Assembly (NCBI GenBank): GCA_043101605.1
Contig: JBICIG010000068.1
Span: forward strand, 1-23,826
Source: JBICIG01 sp043101605
GTDB taxonomy: Bacteria; Planctomycetota; Phycisphaerae; Phycisphaerales; UBA1924
Direction: 5' to 3'
DNA length: 23,826 bases
Positions 1 through 7,193 of the stretch are shown here, piece by piece. Both the position numbers and the translations under genes were made by a program. The notes below the pieces were generated by a model. That model saw only the letters and a list, made by a program, of their open reading frames with translations. It searched no databases and was not told the DNA's origin. Each line of letters begins with the position of its first letter. Position 1 is the first letter of the stretch.

Positions 1-18
1 CGTGTGCTCTTCCGATCT
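1..18. other. Illumina adapter remnant at contig edge
   Basis: The first 18 bases, CGTGTGCTCTTCCGATCT, equal the 3' end of the standard Illumina TruSeq read-2 adapter. They are immediately followed by CA and an ATG. This is untrimmed library sequence and not genomic DNA, so nothing can be said about what lies upstream of the first gene. Confidence 0.95.
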
Positions 19-19
19 C

Positions 20-385
20 ATGACGACGACCACCGTACTCGCCCAGCGTTTCGCCGACCTGCAGGACTACATCAACAACGGGAAGATCCTGGAGGCGATG
101 GACGAGTTCTACGCCGACAACCTCGTCATGCAGGAGAACAGCGAGGCCCCCACCAAGGGCCTCGCGGCCAACATCGAGCGTGAGAAGCAGTTCCTGAGCT
201 CGGTCAAGGAGTGGCACTGGACCAAGTGGCACGCCACCGCGATCAACGAGTCCGACGGCGTGGTCTTCGCCGAGTACAGCTTCGAGTTCACCGACACCAA
301 GGGCAACAAGAACACCTACGAACAGGCCACCGTGCAGCGCTGGGAGAACGGCAAGATCGTCTCCGAACGCTTCTACCACGGCTGA
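20..385 (+). CDS. SnoaL-like (NTF2-fold) protein
   Basis: A 121-residue protein. Its size, the helical N-terminus (AQRFADLQDYINNGKILEAMDEFYADN) broken by short strands, and the C-terminal pattern EQATVQRWENGKIVSERFYHG fit the SnoaL/NTF2-like fold, a cone-shaped small-ligand-binding domain found in cyclases, isomerases and many proteins of unknown role. No catalytic residue can be assigned, so the substrate is unknown. The reading frame runs back into adapter sequence, and ATG at 20 is the first genomic start. It fits the usual beginning of the domain, but a longer N-terminus cannot be excluded because the contig ends here. A strong terminator follows 43 bases after the stop, so the gene ends a transcript. 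Confidence 0.8.
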   Translation: MTTTTVLAQRFADLQDYINNGKILEAMDEFYADNLVMQENSEAPTKGLAANIEREKQFLSSVKEWHWTKWHATAINESDGVVFAEYSFEFTDTKGNKNTYEQATVQRWENGKIVSERFYHG

Positions 386-428
386 CCCCCCACCCCCCCC
401 CCACATTGGCCAATTGGGATTGCAGACT

Positions 429-461
429 CGCCCGCGGTCGGGTTCGGCCGCGGGCGTTTTT
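429..461 (+). terminator. Rho-independent terminator after the SnoaL-like gene
   Basis: The 9-bp perfect stem CGCCCGCGG / CCGCGGGCG (429-437 and 448-456) has a 10-nt loop and is followed by five T. The T-run overlaps the stop codon of the convergent gene (460-462). There is no T-run on the other strand, so it works only for the plus strand. Confidence 0.85.
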
Positions 462-1671
462 ATACGCCGCGTGAGCCCACCTCGTGCCGCAGCGTGGCCG
501 CGAGCCAGTCGGAGGAGGCCTTCGCGTCGGCGTCGTCCTCGAGGCGTGAGGGGATCACGAAGCGCTGCGACCCGGCCCGAACCTCGACCACGCGGGTCTC
601 CTGTCGCTTGACGCTCTTGATCGATTCGATCCGCTCGATCGGAGCGGAGTGCCCGAGCCCGCGTGCGAGCGGGCTCAGGCCGGGCACGCCGGCGAGCGGG
701 CCGGTGCCGGGCAGCACGAAGGCGTACCGCAGCTCGCGCTCGCTCAGCGTGACGCGGTGGCGGCCCTTCAGGAACGCGTACCACGCGTAGGGCACGGTGA
801 CCAACGCCACGGCCCCGGGCACGCTGAGCGCCCATCGCTGCCATTCCCGGATCGGCTCGTCGTTGAAGGTCATCTCGGGCTGCCAGGCCGGGTAGAGGAA
901 GGCGCAGGCGATGAGGCCGATGAAGGAGGCGACGATGAGCAGGCAGCCGACGCCGCCCGCGGCGCTGGGCCTGGCCGTCTCGAACACGCGCCGGCCGTCT
1001 CGCGCCGCCCGCTCGATCCACTCGGAGACCTCGGGCGGGGCCGGGGCCTCGCCGTGCGTGATGGCCGGGACGCCCATCGACACCTCGGCGCTCGGGCCGG
1101 AATCCGCGGCGTGCTCGCTTTCTTCGGTGACCTCCAGCCCGAGGAACGCCGCGACCCGCTCGGCCAGGGCCCGCACGCGGTCCTCGCGATGGTTCTCGGT
1201 GACGTCGAGCACGACCGAGCGGCGCGGGTCCCGCACCCGCAGGTACGCCGTCCAGACCTCAACCATTTCGCGGTGGTGGTGGTCGCGGCTGCTGCGGCGC
1301 CACTCCGTGCGGTAGTCGAGCACGACCGAGGCGACCGCGTCCAGCGGGGCCTCGAACGGGCGCTCGGTCTCGACGACGGGCGACCTGGCCTCGTAGGTGA
1401 CCCTGCGGGTGGCGCGGTCGAGCGTGAGTCGCTCCCGCGCCACGAGGAGCGTGACCAGGCAGCCCGCAGCGATCGTGCCCGCGAGCAGCGCCCCGAAGCC
1501 CATCGCGACGTGCGGCACCCCCCAGCCCTGCTTGTTGTAGATCACCACGCCGAACGCGACGATGCCGGCCAGGAGCACGCAGGCGACCAGGAAGGCGCCC
1601 AGCACGCCCGCGCGTCCGCCGGGGACCCCCGCCAGGATGAGCCGATCGCCAGTGACTTGCGTGATCTTCAC
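460..1671 (-). CDS. Hypothetical membrane protein with duplicated two-helix modules
   Basis: Not assigned to a named family. With a GTG start at 1671 (VKITQVTGDR) it is 403 residues. Four hydrophobic segments are visible at about 22-45, 55-78, 238-262 and 280-301. Each pair is followed by a strand-rich stretch with a similar opening (RERLTLDRATRRVTYE at 79-94, RHRVTLSERELRYAF at 304-318), suggesting an internal duplication of 'helix pair plus small beta domain', perhaps PH-like. An open frame continues upstream to 1884 but overlaps the preceding peptidase gene, so the GTG after that gene's stop is preferred. No clear ribosome binding site precedes it and the start is uncertain. It lies 61 bases downstream of the M42-like peptidase on the same strand and is probably cotranscribed. 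Confidence 0.7.
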   Translation of the reverse strand: MKITQVTGDRLILAGVPGGRAGVLGAFLVACVLLAGIVAFGVVIYNKQGWGVPHVAMGFGALLAGTIAAGCLVTLLVARERLTLDRATRRVTYEARSPVVETERPFEAPLDAVASVVLDYRTEWRRSSRDHHHREMVEVWTAYLRVRDPRRSVVLDVTENHREDRVRALAERVAAFLGLEVTEESEHAADSGPSAEVSMGVPAITHGEAPAPPEVSEWIERAARDGRRVFETARPSAAGGVGCLLIVASFIGLIACAFLYPAWQPEMTFNDEPIREWQRWALSVPGAVALVTVPYAWYAFLKGRHRVTLSERELRYAFVLPGTGPLAGVPGLSPLARGLGHSAPIERIESIKSVKRQETRVVEVRAGSQRFVIPSRLEDDADAKASSDWLAATLRHEVGSRGV

Positions 1672-1732
1672 GGGTGTTTCTACGAGAGCGGGCGGGGCTG
1701 GTTTCGTGGTGGGCTGTCGGGATCGTGCTCGG

Positions 1733-3055
1733 TCAGTCCTGTTCCAGCACCCAGCGCCGTTCCTCCCAGAGCTTCTCGACGCGCTGCCTGAACCCGGGCC
1801 TGTCGCCCAGGCGCTGCCCGCAGGCCGCGAGCAGGTCCACCATGCCGAAGAAGTCGTCCACGCCGATGTGCTCGCGCCCCACACGCGGCGTGCCCTCGAA
1901 CGTGCCCGCCTGCACCTCGGCCAGGCTGGCCATGTTGTGGTAGTTGCCCAGGGGCAGGCAGACGCACGTCGCCTCGTAGCCGTAGGCGCAGAACACGCTC
2001 GCCTCGCACGCGCCGCCCGCCATCAGCTTGCGCTGCCACTTCCAGCCGTCCTTGAAGTCCTTCTCCTGGGCGCGGGGCTGGGCGTCACGCCCGGCGATGC
2101 CCCTGGCGACCTCGCTCACCGCGGCGGTCAGCTCCGGGCTGAACACGCTGATGCGGTCGCCCACCCGGACGATCGGCCCGCCATGAATGGGCGAATCCGG
2201 GAAGCTGCGGGAGTTCTCCAGCGCGATGATCCGAGAACCCGCGGGCATGAAGCGGTCCTCGCACGCCCCGATGGCGCCGACGAAGCCGATCTCCTCGGCC
2301 AGCGTGAGCAGCACACGCACGTCCGCGGTGGCGTGCCCCTCGGCGCGGGCGAGGCGGAGTTCTTCCAGCGCCGCCAGGGCCGCGGCGAGGGCGGCCAGGT
2401 CGTCGCAGGCGTGGGTGTGGAAGATGCCGCCGAACTCGTCGTCGATCACCTCGGGCTCGGGCAGTTCCCAGCGGGCGACGTCGCCGGGTTGCAGCTCGGC
2501 GAGGCGCTCCGGCTCGTCGGGCAGGAAGGTGTAGACGGGGAAGAGCCCGCCCACGCCGCCCCGGGTGGCCCCCCCGCCCGAATCGGTCTCCTCGTCTCTT
2601 GACTTCGGGTCCCAGACCTGCCCGGTGAGGACGCCACGCACGCCGTCGCCCGCGCCGGTGGCGCCGGCGGGGAAGGCCTCGACGCGGGCCTGCTCGAAGT
2701 ACTCCGCCATGACGCCGCCCCGGAACTCCAGGAGGGCGTTGGCGTCGTTGGCGCTCCCGCAGCAGACGAAGGCGGGGTGGTCGAGGTGGGCGGTGAAGTA
2801 GACCGGGCGGTCGTCGTCGCCCGGGGTGACGCCGGCGAAGCGGACCTCCACGTTGCCGTGGGCGTCGGTGCGGGCGGCGAGGTCGGGGCGTTCGCCGAGC
2901 CATGCGTGGACCCATTCGAGCACGCGTGCCTCGTGCCCGGCGGCGGTGGGGCGGGCGGTGATCTCGCGCAGCCAGGCGAGGTAGGTCTCGCGGCGCGGGT
3001 GGCCGGGGGCGATGGTGTCGAGTTGGTGGGGCTCGGCGGCGGTGGATTCGGGCAT
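1733..3055 (-). CDS. M42-like zinc aminopeptidase / glutamyl aminopeptidase family
   Basis: A 440-residue soluble metallopeptidase of the M42/M28 co-catalytic zinc type. Expected metal and catalytic residues are all present in order: FTAHLDH (His90, Asp92), HACDDLAALAAAL (Asp218 or Asp219), LLTLAEEIGFVGAIGA (Glu254 and Glu255), IIALENS (Glu280) and LPLGNYHN (His373). Such enzymes trim N-terminal residues from short peptides in the cytoplasm; no signal peptide is seen. The family is usually about 350 residues. The extra length lies mostly in a Gly/Asp-rich insertion around 125-185. There is no Shine-Dalgarno sequence; a TATCAT hexamer ends 6 nt before ATG, pointing to a leaderless mRNA and supporting this start. 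The downstream membrane-protein gene is probably in the same transcript. Confidence 0.85.
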   Translation of the reverse strand: MPESTAAEPHQLDTIAPGHPRRETYLAWLREITARPTAAGHEARVLEWVHAWLGERPDLAARTDAHGNVEVRFAGVTPGDDDRPVYFTAHLDHPAFVCCGSANDANALLEFRGGVMAEYFEQARVEAFPAGATGAGDGVRGVLTGQVWDPKSRDEETDSGGGATRGGVGGLFPVYTFLPDEPERLAELQPGDVARWELPEPEVIDDEFGGIFHTHACDDLAALAAALAALEELRLARAEGHATADVRVLLTLAEEIGFVGAIGACEDRFMPAGSRIIALENSRSFPDSPIHGGPIVRVGDRISVFSPELTAAVSEVARGIAGRDAQPRAQEKDFKDGWKWQRKLMAGGACEASVFCAYGYEATCVCLPLGNYHNMASLAEVQAGTFEGTPRVGREHIGVDDFFGMVDLLAACGQRLGDRPGFRQRVEKLWEERRWVLEQD

Positions 3056-3061
3056 GCCCGC

Positions 3062-3089
3062 ATGATAGGTGGGGGCGGCGTGCGCACAA
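3062..3089 (-). promoter_or_regulatory. Putative leaderless promoter of the M42-like peptidase
   Basis: On the minus strand TTGTGC (3089-3084), a 16-nt spacer and TATCAT (3067-3062) lie directly before the gene. The -10-like box ends 6 nt before ATG, so transcription would begin at or next to the start codon. The -35-like element abuts the T-run of the preceding terminator, which makes the peptidase an independent transcription unit. Confidence 0.55.
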
Positions 3090-3112
3090 AAACACCCCGC
3101 GTGCGCGGGGTG
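3088..3112 (-). terminator. Rho-independent terminator of the histone-like gene
   Basis: On the minus strand, CACCCCGC-loop-GCGGGGTG (arms 3105-3112 and 3093-3100, 4-nt loop) is followed by five T. It lies 27 bases past the stop of the histone-like gene. Confidence 0.88.
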
Positions 3113-3138
3113 CTGCTGGAAGGACCGGCCCCGCCGGC

Positions 3139-3621
3139 TTACTTGGCGGTGTACTGGCCCCGCGAGACCTTCTTGAAGCGGTCGTCACGCAGCAGGGTCT
3201 GGTTGACGATGGTGCGGAAGTTCGCGGCGGTGGTGCGGTAGCCCGCCTCGACGACCTTCTCGGCGGCGTCGGTGACGGACATGGTTTTGCCGGTGAGCAG
3301 CTCGACCAGCGAGTCGGCGAGGTTGGCCTCGTTGCGGGGCCGGCGCCGGACCTGGCCGCGTGCGGTGACGCCGATGTCTGCGGTGCCGCCCATCGAGCGG
3401 ATCTCGCCCTCGACCTCGGCGAGCTGGGAGGCGAGCTTCTCGCGCCGGTTCTCCAGCTTGCGGAGGGTGGACTCGCGCCGGCGGAGCTCGGCGCGGAGGT
3501 CGGCGGTGGCCATGGCCTCGAGCTTGTCGCCGCCGGCGTTCTTGCTGGCGGACTTGCGGGTGGACTTCTTCGCGGTCTTCTTGCTGCTGCGCTTCTTCTT
3601 CTTGGCGGTCTTCTTCGCCAT
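3139..3621 (-). CDS. Histone H1-like basic tail plus coiled coil and HARE-HTH-like winged helix
   Basis: A 160-residue protein of three parts. Residues 1-31 are a Lys/Ser/Thr/Ala tail (MAKKTAKKKKRSSKKTAKKS and on) like bacterial histone H1 homologues. Residues about 32-79 are a charged heptad-like coiled coil (LRAELRRRESTLRKLENRRE). Residues about 98-160 resemble a HARE-HTH/winged-helix module: VTDAAEKVVEAGYRTTAANF, then LLRDDRFKKVSRGQYTAK, matching the family pattern of an RF-x-x-V-x-x-G-x-Y ending. The likely role is nucleoid-associated or regulatory DNA binding in the cytoplasm, with dimerisation through the coil; this is inferred from architecture. A GGAGAG ribosome binding site lies 6 nt before ATG. 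The gene has its own terminator and a relatively AT-rich upstream region, consistent with a monocistronic, well expressed gene. Confidence 0.82.
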   Translation of the reverse strand: MAKKTAKKKKRSSKKTAKKSTRKSASKNAGGDKLEAMATADLRAELRRRESTLRKLENRREKLASQLAEVEGEIRSMGGTADIGVTARGQVRRRPRNEANLADSLVELLTGKTMSVTDAAEKVVEAGYRTTAANFRTIVNQTLLRDDRFKKVSRGQYTAK

Positions 3622-3904
3622 GTGTGACTCTCCGGATCGTTGTCAGTTTTCCGGTCCTTGCGTGTGCGACGCCGGCCGGTGTGAAGGTTGGAACTCGACT
3701 TTAGATCGCATGTCGCGCCGACGGAGTGTCAGTTGCGTTTTGGCTGTCACTTTTTTGCTGTTCAACCAGACTTCAAACACGTGCCGAACCTGGCGCGCAC
3801 CACTCGGACGCGTCGGACATGCGTCCGGCCGCGCTCCTGTCCGTCGCCGGCCACGCTCCGCGCGACGGAACACTTGCGGAAAACTTCGATGTCTCGCGGC
3901 TGAT
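3622..3904. other. Intergenic region upstream of the histone-like gene
   Basis: About 280 bases with no supported gene. The part at 3685-3780 is clearly poorer in G and C than its surroundings and contains a run of six A on the minus strand (near 3751), as expected for the promoter of the histone-like gene, but no convincing -35/-10 pair could be fixed. A small hairpin CGGAC-ATGC-GTCCG lies at 3814-3827. A 76-codon minus-strand frame here (3643-3873) has low-complexity composition and no ribosome binding site and is not called. Confidence 0.5.
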
Positions 3905-4306
3905 TCAGACCTTCGCTTCGGCCTCGATCTCGACCAGGAAGCCGGGGTCGATCAGGCGCGCGACCTCGACCATGGTCAGGCAGGGCGCGTGCGGCACGCC
4001 CATGAAGAACTCGCGGTGCGCCGTGCCGTACTCGTCGGCCCGATCCATCTCGGTAACGTAGAAGCGAGTCCGGACGATGTCCGAACGAGTGCCGCCCAGC
4101 GCCTCGACCGCGCGCTCGATGATCTCGAGACAGCGGGTGGCCTGCACACGCCCGCCGCCGGGGCCGGTCGGGGTGTACGGGGTGCCGTCGGCGTTCATCG
4201 ACACGGTGCCGGTGGTGAGGATGAGGTCGCCGGCACGCACGGCCCGGCTGTAGCGGTACCGCTCTTCCCAGGCGTTGCCGGTGGAGTGCGTCCGGTCGAT
4301 CGGCAT
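3905..4306 (-). CDS. RidA/YjgF-family protein lacking the catalytic arginine
   Basis: A 133-residue Rid-superfamily protein: N-terminal YRYSRAVRAGDLILTTGTVS, central VQATRCLEIIERAVEALGG, and C-terminal MVEVARLIDPGFLVEIEAEA, the standard trimer-forming chorismate-mutase-like fold. Canonical RidA enzymes hydrolyse reactive 2-aminoacrylate-type imines using an arginine just before VEVARL (Arg105 in E. coli, TRSCVQVARL). Here the aligned segment is CLTMVEVARL with Leu in place of Arg, so this belongs to a Rid subgroup not expected to have standard imine deaminase activity. The gene starts 9 bases after the dinB stop on the same strand and is probably translated from the dinB transcript. No obvious terminator follows. 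Confidence 0.88.
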   Translation of the reverse strand: MPIDRTHSTGNAWEERYRYSRAVRAGDLILTTGTVSMNADGTPYTPTGPGGGRVQATRCLEIIERAVEALGGTRSDIVRTRFYVTEMDRADEYGTAHREFFMGVPHAPCLTMVEVARLIDPGFLVEIEAEAKV

Positions 4307-4315
4307 GCGGACAGG

Positions 4316-5557
4316 TTACCGCTCCGGGCGGCGCGCCGTCTCGGGGGGGGCGTCCGGCGGCGTGTCGGAGCCCGGGCCGTGCGCGCCGTGCCGGGGCTGG
4401 GTGCGCAGGGCCGCGGCCCGGGTCACGGCCCGCTTGCCGTACTTGCCGGCGATCAGGTCCGTCGCGCGGTCGATCGCCCGCGACCGCTCGTCGGTCTGCT
4501 GGGCGAACAGCCCCCCCTGGCCCGGCGTCTCGGTGAGCTGGCTCACGCCGCACCCGATCAGGCGGACCGGGCGGAACGCCCTCGCCCAGGCATCGAACAA
4601 CGCACGGGACTCGCGCGCGATCACCGCGGTCTGGTCCGTCGCCTCCGCGAGCGTCTCCGACCGGGTCACCGTCTCGAAGTCCCCGAACCGGACCTTGATC
4701 GTCACCGTCCGCGCGAACCGACCGTGCCTGCGCAGCCGCCGCCCCACCTGCTCGGCCTGGTCGACCAGCACCGCGCGCACGTCGTCCGGATCCGTCAGGT
4801 TCGAGGCGAACGTCTGCTCGTGGCTGATAGACTTGGCCTCGCGGTCGGTGTGCACCGGGCGGTCGTCGCGCCCGTGCGCCAGCTCGTGCAGGTGGGCGCC
4901 GAAGTCGCCGAAGCGGGACGCGAGCGACTCGACCGGCGTCTCGCGCAGCTCGCGGACGGTCCGGATGCCTAGGCGGGCGAGCGACTTCTCCGCGCTCGGG
5001 CCGACGCCCCAGATCTTCGAGACCGGGAGCGGGTCGAGGACGCGCTGGTACGTCTCGGGCTCGAGCACCACCAGCGCGTCCGGCTTCCTCAGGTCGCTGG
5101 CGAGCTTGGCCAGGAACTTGTTGGGCGCCACGCCGACCGAGGCCGTGAGGCCGGTCTCGCCCTTCACCCTCGCGCGGATCGCCACGGCGATCTCCACCGG
5201 CGTGCCCATGAGACGCACCGAGCCCGTCACGTCCAGGAACGCCTCGTCGATCGAGATCGGCTGCACGAGCGGGGTGAAATCCTCGAAGATCGCGAAGATC
5301 CGGTCCGACAGCTCGCGGTAACGCTCGAACGACCCCTTCACGAACACCGCGTGCGGGCAGAGCCGCCTCGCCACGGCAGACGGCATCGCGGAATGACACC
5401 CGTACGCCCGCGCCTCGTAACTCGCGGCCGCAACCACCCCACGCGGGCCCGTCCCACCCACCAGCACCGGCCTGCCCCGCAGCTCGGGGTTGTCGTGCTG
5501 CTCCACCGACGCGAAGAAGGCGTCCAGATCGACGTGCAGGATGGCGCGGGATGGCAT
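4316..5557 (-). CDS. dinB: DNA polymerase IV (Y-family translesion polymerase)
   Basis: A 413-residue Y-family polymerase that copies past damaged bases. The palm residues are intact: HVDLDAFFASVE (Asp10) and SIDEAFLDVTG (Asp104, Glu105). GCHSAMPSAVARRLCP is the fingers region, and the thumb helix-hairpin-helix is LPVSKIWGVGPSAEKSLARLGI. The little finger follows (ISHEQTFASNL, TVTIKVRFGDF). QGGLF at 347-351 matches the beta-clamp binding motif, and a roughly 60-residue basic and Pro-rich tail follows it, so the clamp motif is not at the extreme C-terminus. The frame is open upstream to 5638, but the ATG at 5557 (MPSRAILHVDLDAFF) matches the family's usual start. A GGA lies close upstream; the ribosome binding site is weak. 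ridA follows directly. Confidence 0.95.
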   Translation of the reverse strand: MPSRAILHVDLDAFFASVEQHDNPELRGRPVLVGGTGPRGVVAAASYEARAYGCHSAMPSAVARRLCPHAVFVKGSFERYRELSDRIFAIFEDFTPLVQPISIDEAFLDVTGSVRLMGTPVEIAVAIRARVKGETGLTASVGVAPNKFLAKLASDLRKPDALVVLEPETYQRVLDPLPVSKIWGVGPSAEKSLARLGIRTVRELRETPVESLASRFGDFGAHLHELAHGRDDRPVHTDREAKSISHEQTFASNLTDPDDVRAVLVDQAEQVGRRLRRHGRFARTVTIKVRFGDFETVTRSETLAEATDQTAVIARESRALFDAWARAFRPVRLIGCGVSQLTETPGQGGLFAQQTDERSRAIDRATDLIAGKYGKRAVTRAAALRTQPRHGAHGPGSDTPPDAPPETARRPER

Positions 5558-5640
5558 TTCCGGGGGCACAGAGAATTGTTGACGTGTGAGCGACGCGGAG
5601 TCGGAGCAGGAGTCCGATCCACGCTGCCACCCCAACAACT

Positions 5641-5715
5641 AGCCCCGAGCGCAAGCGAGTGGTCTCTCCGATCGAGTGGACAAGAACAAAAGACCCCTCG
5701 CTCGCGCTCGGGGCT
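5641..5715. repeat. Long inverted repeat (REP-like hairpin)
   Basis: Two 19-base arms, 5641-5659 (AGCCCCGAGCGCAAGCGAG) and 5697-5715, are reverse complements at 18 of 19 positions with a 37-base spacer. It sits in the 182-base gap between dinB and the aldo/keto reductase, which are in tandem on the minus strand. There is no T-run, so it is not a classic terminator. It looks like a REP/BIME-type dispersed palindrome. From memory, planctomycete genomes hold similar elements that generate spurious peptides such as 'SPERERG', but copy number cannot be tested in this window. Confidence 0.7.
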
Positions 5716-5739
5716 CGTACCCACTCGGCTCCGTTCAAC

Positions 5740-6750
5740 TCACCCGCGCAGCTGCAGGTCCCTGAACAACTCGCGGCAGAACGCCAGGTCCTCTTCCGTG
5801 AACTCCGGATCGGTCCCGGCCCGCACGTTGCACGCCGCCTGCTTCCCGTTGCGGAAGCCCGGGATCGTGCTGCACACGTTGGCGTGCCCGGTGTTGAAGC
5901 GGCACGCCGCGGAGGCCAGCTCCTGGATCGACCCCCCGAACCGGGCCTTGAGCTCCTCGAGCTTCGGCTTGAGCTGCTTCAAACGCTCGGCCTGGAAGTC
6001 CTCCCGGTCCGTCCGCACGTCGCCCTCGCCGAAACTCGGCGGGTTCTCGGGGTCGAACTTGTCGAGCAGCAACCCCTGCGCCAGCGGGCTGAACCCCACG
6101 AACGTGATCCCGTGCTGCTCCATCAGCTCCTGCACGCGGCTGCCGGGCCGGATGAAGTTGTCGAACAGCATGCTCGCCCAGCTCTGGAACACCACCGGCT
6201 TGAGCACCTCGACCGAACGCTCGAACCCCTTGTCGGAATATGCGCTCTGCCCGATCGCCCGGATCTTCCCCTCCGCCTGCAACTGGTGCATCACCTCCGC
6301 CGCCTCGGGCAGGTTGCCCGGCTCGCCGTCCTCGGCCCAGTTGTCGTGGTGCAGGTAGTACAGGTCGATGCAGTCCACGTCGAGGTTCCGCAGCGACTGC
6401 TCGCACTGGCTGCGGATGTGGTGCGGCTCGTAGGCGTGCACCGCGGTGCCGTGGAAGTGCCCGACCTTGGTCGCGATGACGTGGTCGGTCGCGGAGACGC
6501 CCAGCTCGAAGAAGGCCTTGCAGAGCATGCGCTCGGCCTTGCCGTTGCCGTAGATGTCGGCGTTGTCCCAGTGCGTGACGCCCGCGTCGAGCCCGGCCCG
6601 CACGCCCGCCTTCACCTCGTCGAAGTCGACCTCACCCCAGCCGATCGGGGCCCCGTTCTGGAGCGACCAGTTCGGCCCGCCCATCGTCCAGCAGCCGAAG
6701 CCGATCTCGGAAACCTTGATATCAGTCGTGCCGACGGTGTGGTATCGCAT
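5740..6750 (-). CDS. Aldo/keto reductase
   Basis: A 336-residue NAD(P)H-dependent oxidoreductase of the aldo/keto reductase superfamily, a TIM-barrel cytoplasmic enzyme reducing carbonyl substrates. The catalytic tetrad is recognisable: Asp and Tyr in THWDNADIYGNG, Lys in VIATKVGHFHG, and His in LYYLHHDNW. The cofactor-binding C-terminal part is visible at CRFNTGHANVCSTIPGFRN. Substrate cannot be deduced. Upstream in-frame Met codons exist (to 6810), but MRYHTVGTTDIKVSEIGFG is the usual family start, and a TACAGT hexamer ends 5 nt before this ATG with a TTGGCG box 16 nt further upstream, which supports 6750 as a leaderless start. Confidence 0.92.
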   Translation of the reverse strand: MRYHTVGTTDIKVSEIGFGCWTMGGPNWSLQNGAPIGWGEVDFDEVKAGVRAGLDAGVTHWDNADIYGNGKAERMLCKAFFELGVSATDHVIATKVGHFHGTAVHAYEPHHIRSQCEQSLRNLDVDCIDLYYLHHDNWAEDGEPGNLPEAAEVMHQLQAEGKIRAIGQSAYSDKGFERSVEVLKPVVFQSWASMLFDNFIRPGSRVQELMEQHGITFVGFSPLAQGLLLDKFDPENPPSFGEGDVRTDREDFQAERLKQLKPKLEELKARFGGSIQELASAACRFNTGHANVCSTIPGFRNGKQAACNVRAGTDPEFTEEDLAFCRELFRDLQLRG

Positions 6751-6755
6751 GAGCG

Positions 6756-6783
6756 ACTGTAGGGCACGCCGCGCGTTCGCCAA
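6756..6783 (-). promoter_or_regulatory. Putative leaderless promoter of the aldo/keto reductase
   Basis: On the minus strand: TTGGCG (6783-6778), 16-nt spacer, TACAGT (6761-6756), then CGCTC and ATG. No Shine-Dalgarno sequence is present in the 5-nt gap. A start of transcription at the ATG is inferred from this spacing. Confidence 0.55.
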
Positions 6784-6974
6784 CGGATCGAATCTCGGAC
6801 CGTGCCGCACAATCCGCAGAGTCGAATGCAGCTTGTTGCCTCGGGTTTACCCAGTTTTCCGACCCCGCGCCGTGCGAACCGCGCCCCCGCTCGCGCCCTC
6901 CCGCCCGTTGGTATCTCACGCGCGCACTTCCGACAGTCTCAGCGACACTCGCACACAAGGCCCTGGAGGAAACC

Positions 6975-7193
6975 ATGACGACGAGCACCGCCCGACGCAC
7001 CCACGACACGCCCGCCGACAAGGCACGGGCCGCCATCAGCCTCTCCGCCGCCGCGACGGTGCTCCTCATCGCCAACGCCGCGTTCGCGGCTCCCGCGTCC
7101 TGCTCGTCCACCGACACCGTGAACATCTCCCACGCCGAGACCGACTCCGCACACGCCGCACATGCACAGGAGACGCTCCGCACCGAAGACTGA
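6975..7193 (+). CDS. Small exported protein of unknown function
   Basis: A 72-residue protein, not recognised. A strong Shine-Dalgarno sequence (GGAGGAAACC directly before ATG) supports translation. After a 24-residue charged N-terminus there is a hydrophobic stretch, SAAATVLLIANAAFAAPA, that looks like a signal peptide with possible cleavage after AFA. The mature part would be only about 30-35 residues, rich in Ser, Thr, Ala and His, with one Cys. It is flanked by the divergent aldo/keto reductase upstream and a convergent kinase downstream. A strong terminator follows about 160 bases after the stop. The function is unknown, and the protein is too small for domain assignment. Confidence 0.6.
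   Translation: MTTSTARRTHDTPADKARAAISLSAAATVLLIANAAFAAPASCSSTDTVNISHAETDSAHAAHAQETLRTED

Noticed and set aside
1562..2602. Open frame of 346 codons on the plus strand
   Set aside because: Antisense to the M42-like peptidase, which has all its metal ligands.
3777..3782. CACGTG as a second parS site
   Set aside because: Only the 6-base core is palindromic; the flanks (TTCAAA and CCGAAC) do not match the parS arms.
3643..3873. 76-codon frame on the minus strand upstream of the histone-like gene
   Set aside because: No ribosome binding site, Arg-rich composition and overlap with the AT-richer promoter region.
3762..5738. Open frame of 658 codons on the minus strand
   Set aside because: A frame-shifted shadow of dinB and ridA, rich in Arg, Gly and Pro, without domains.
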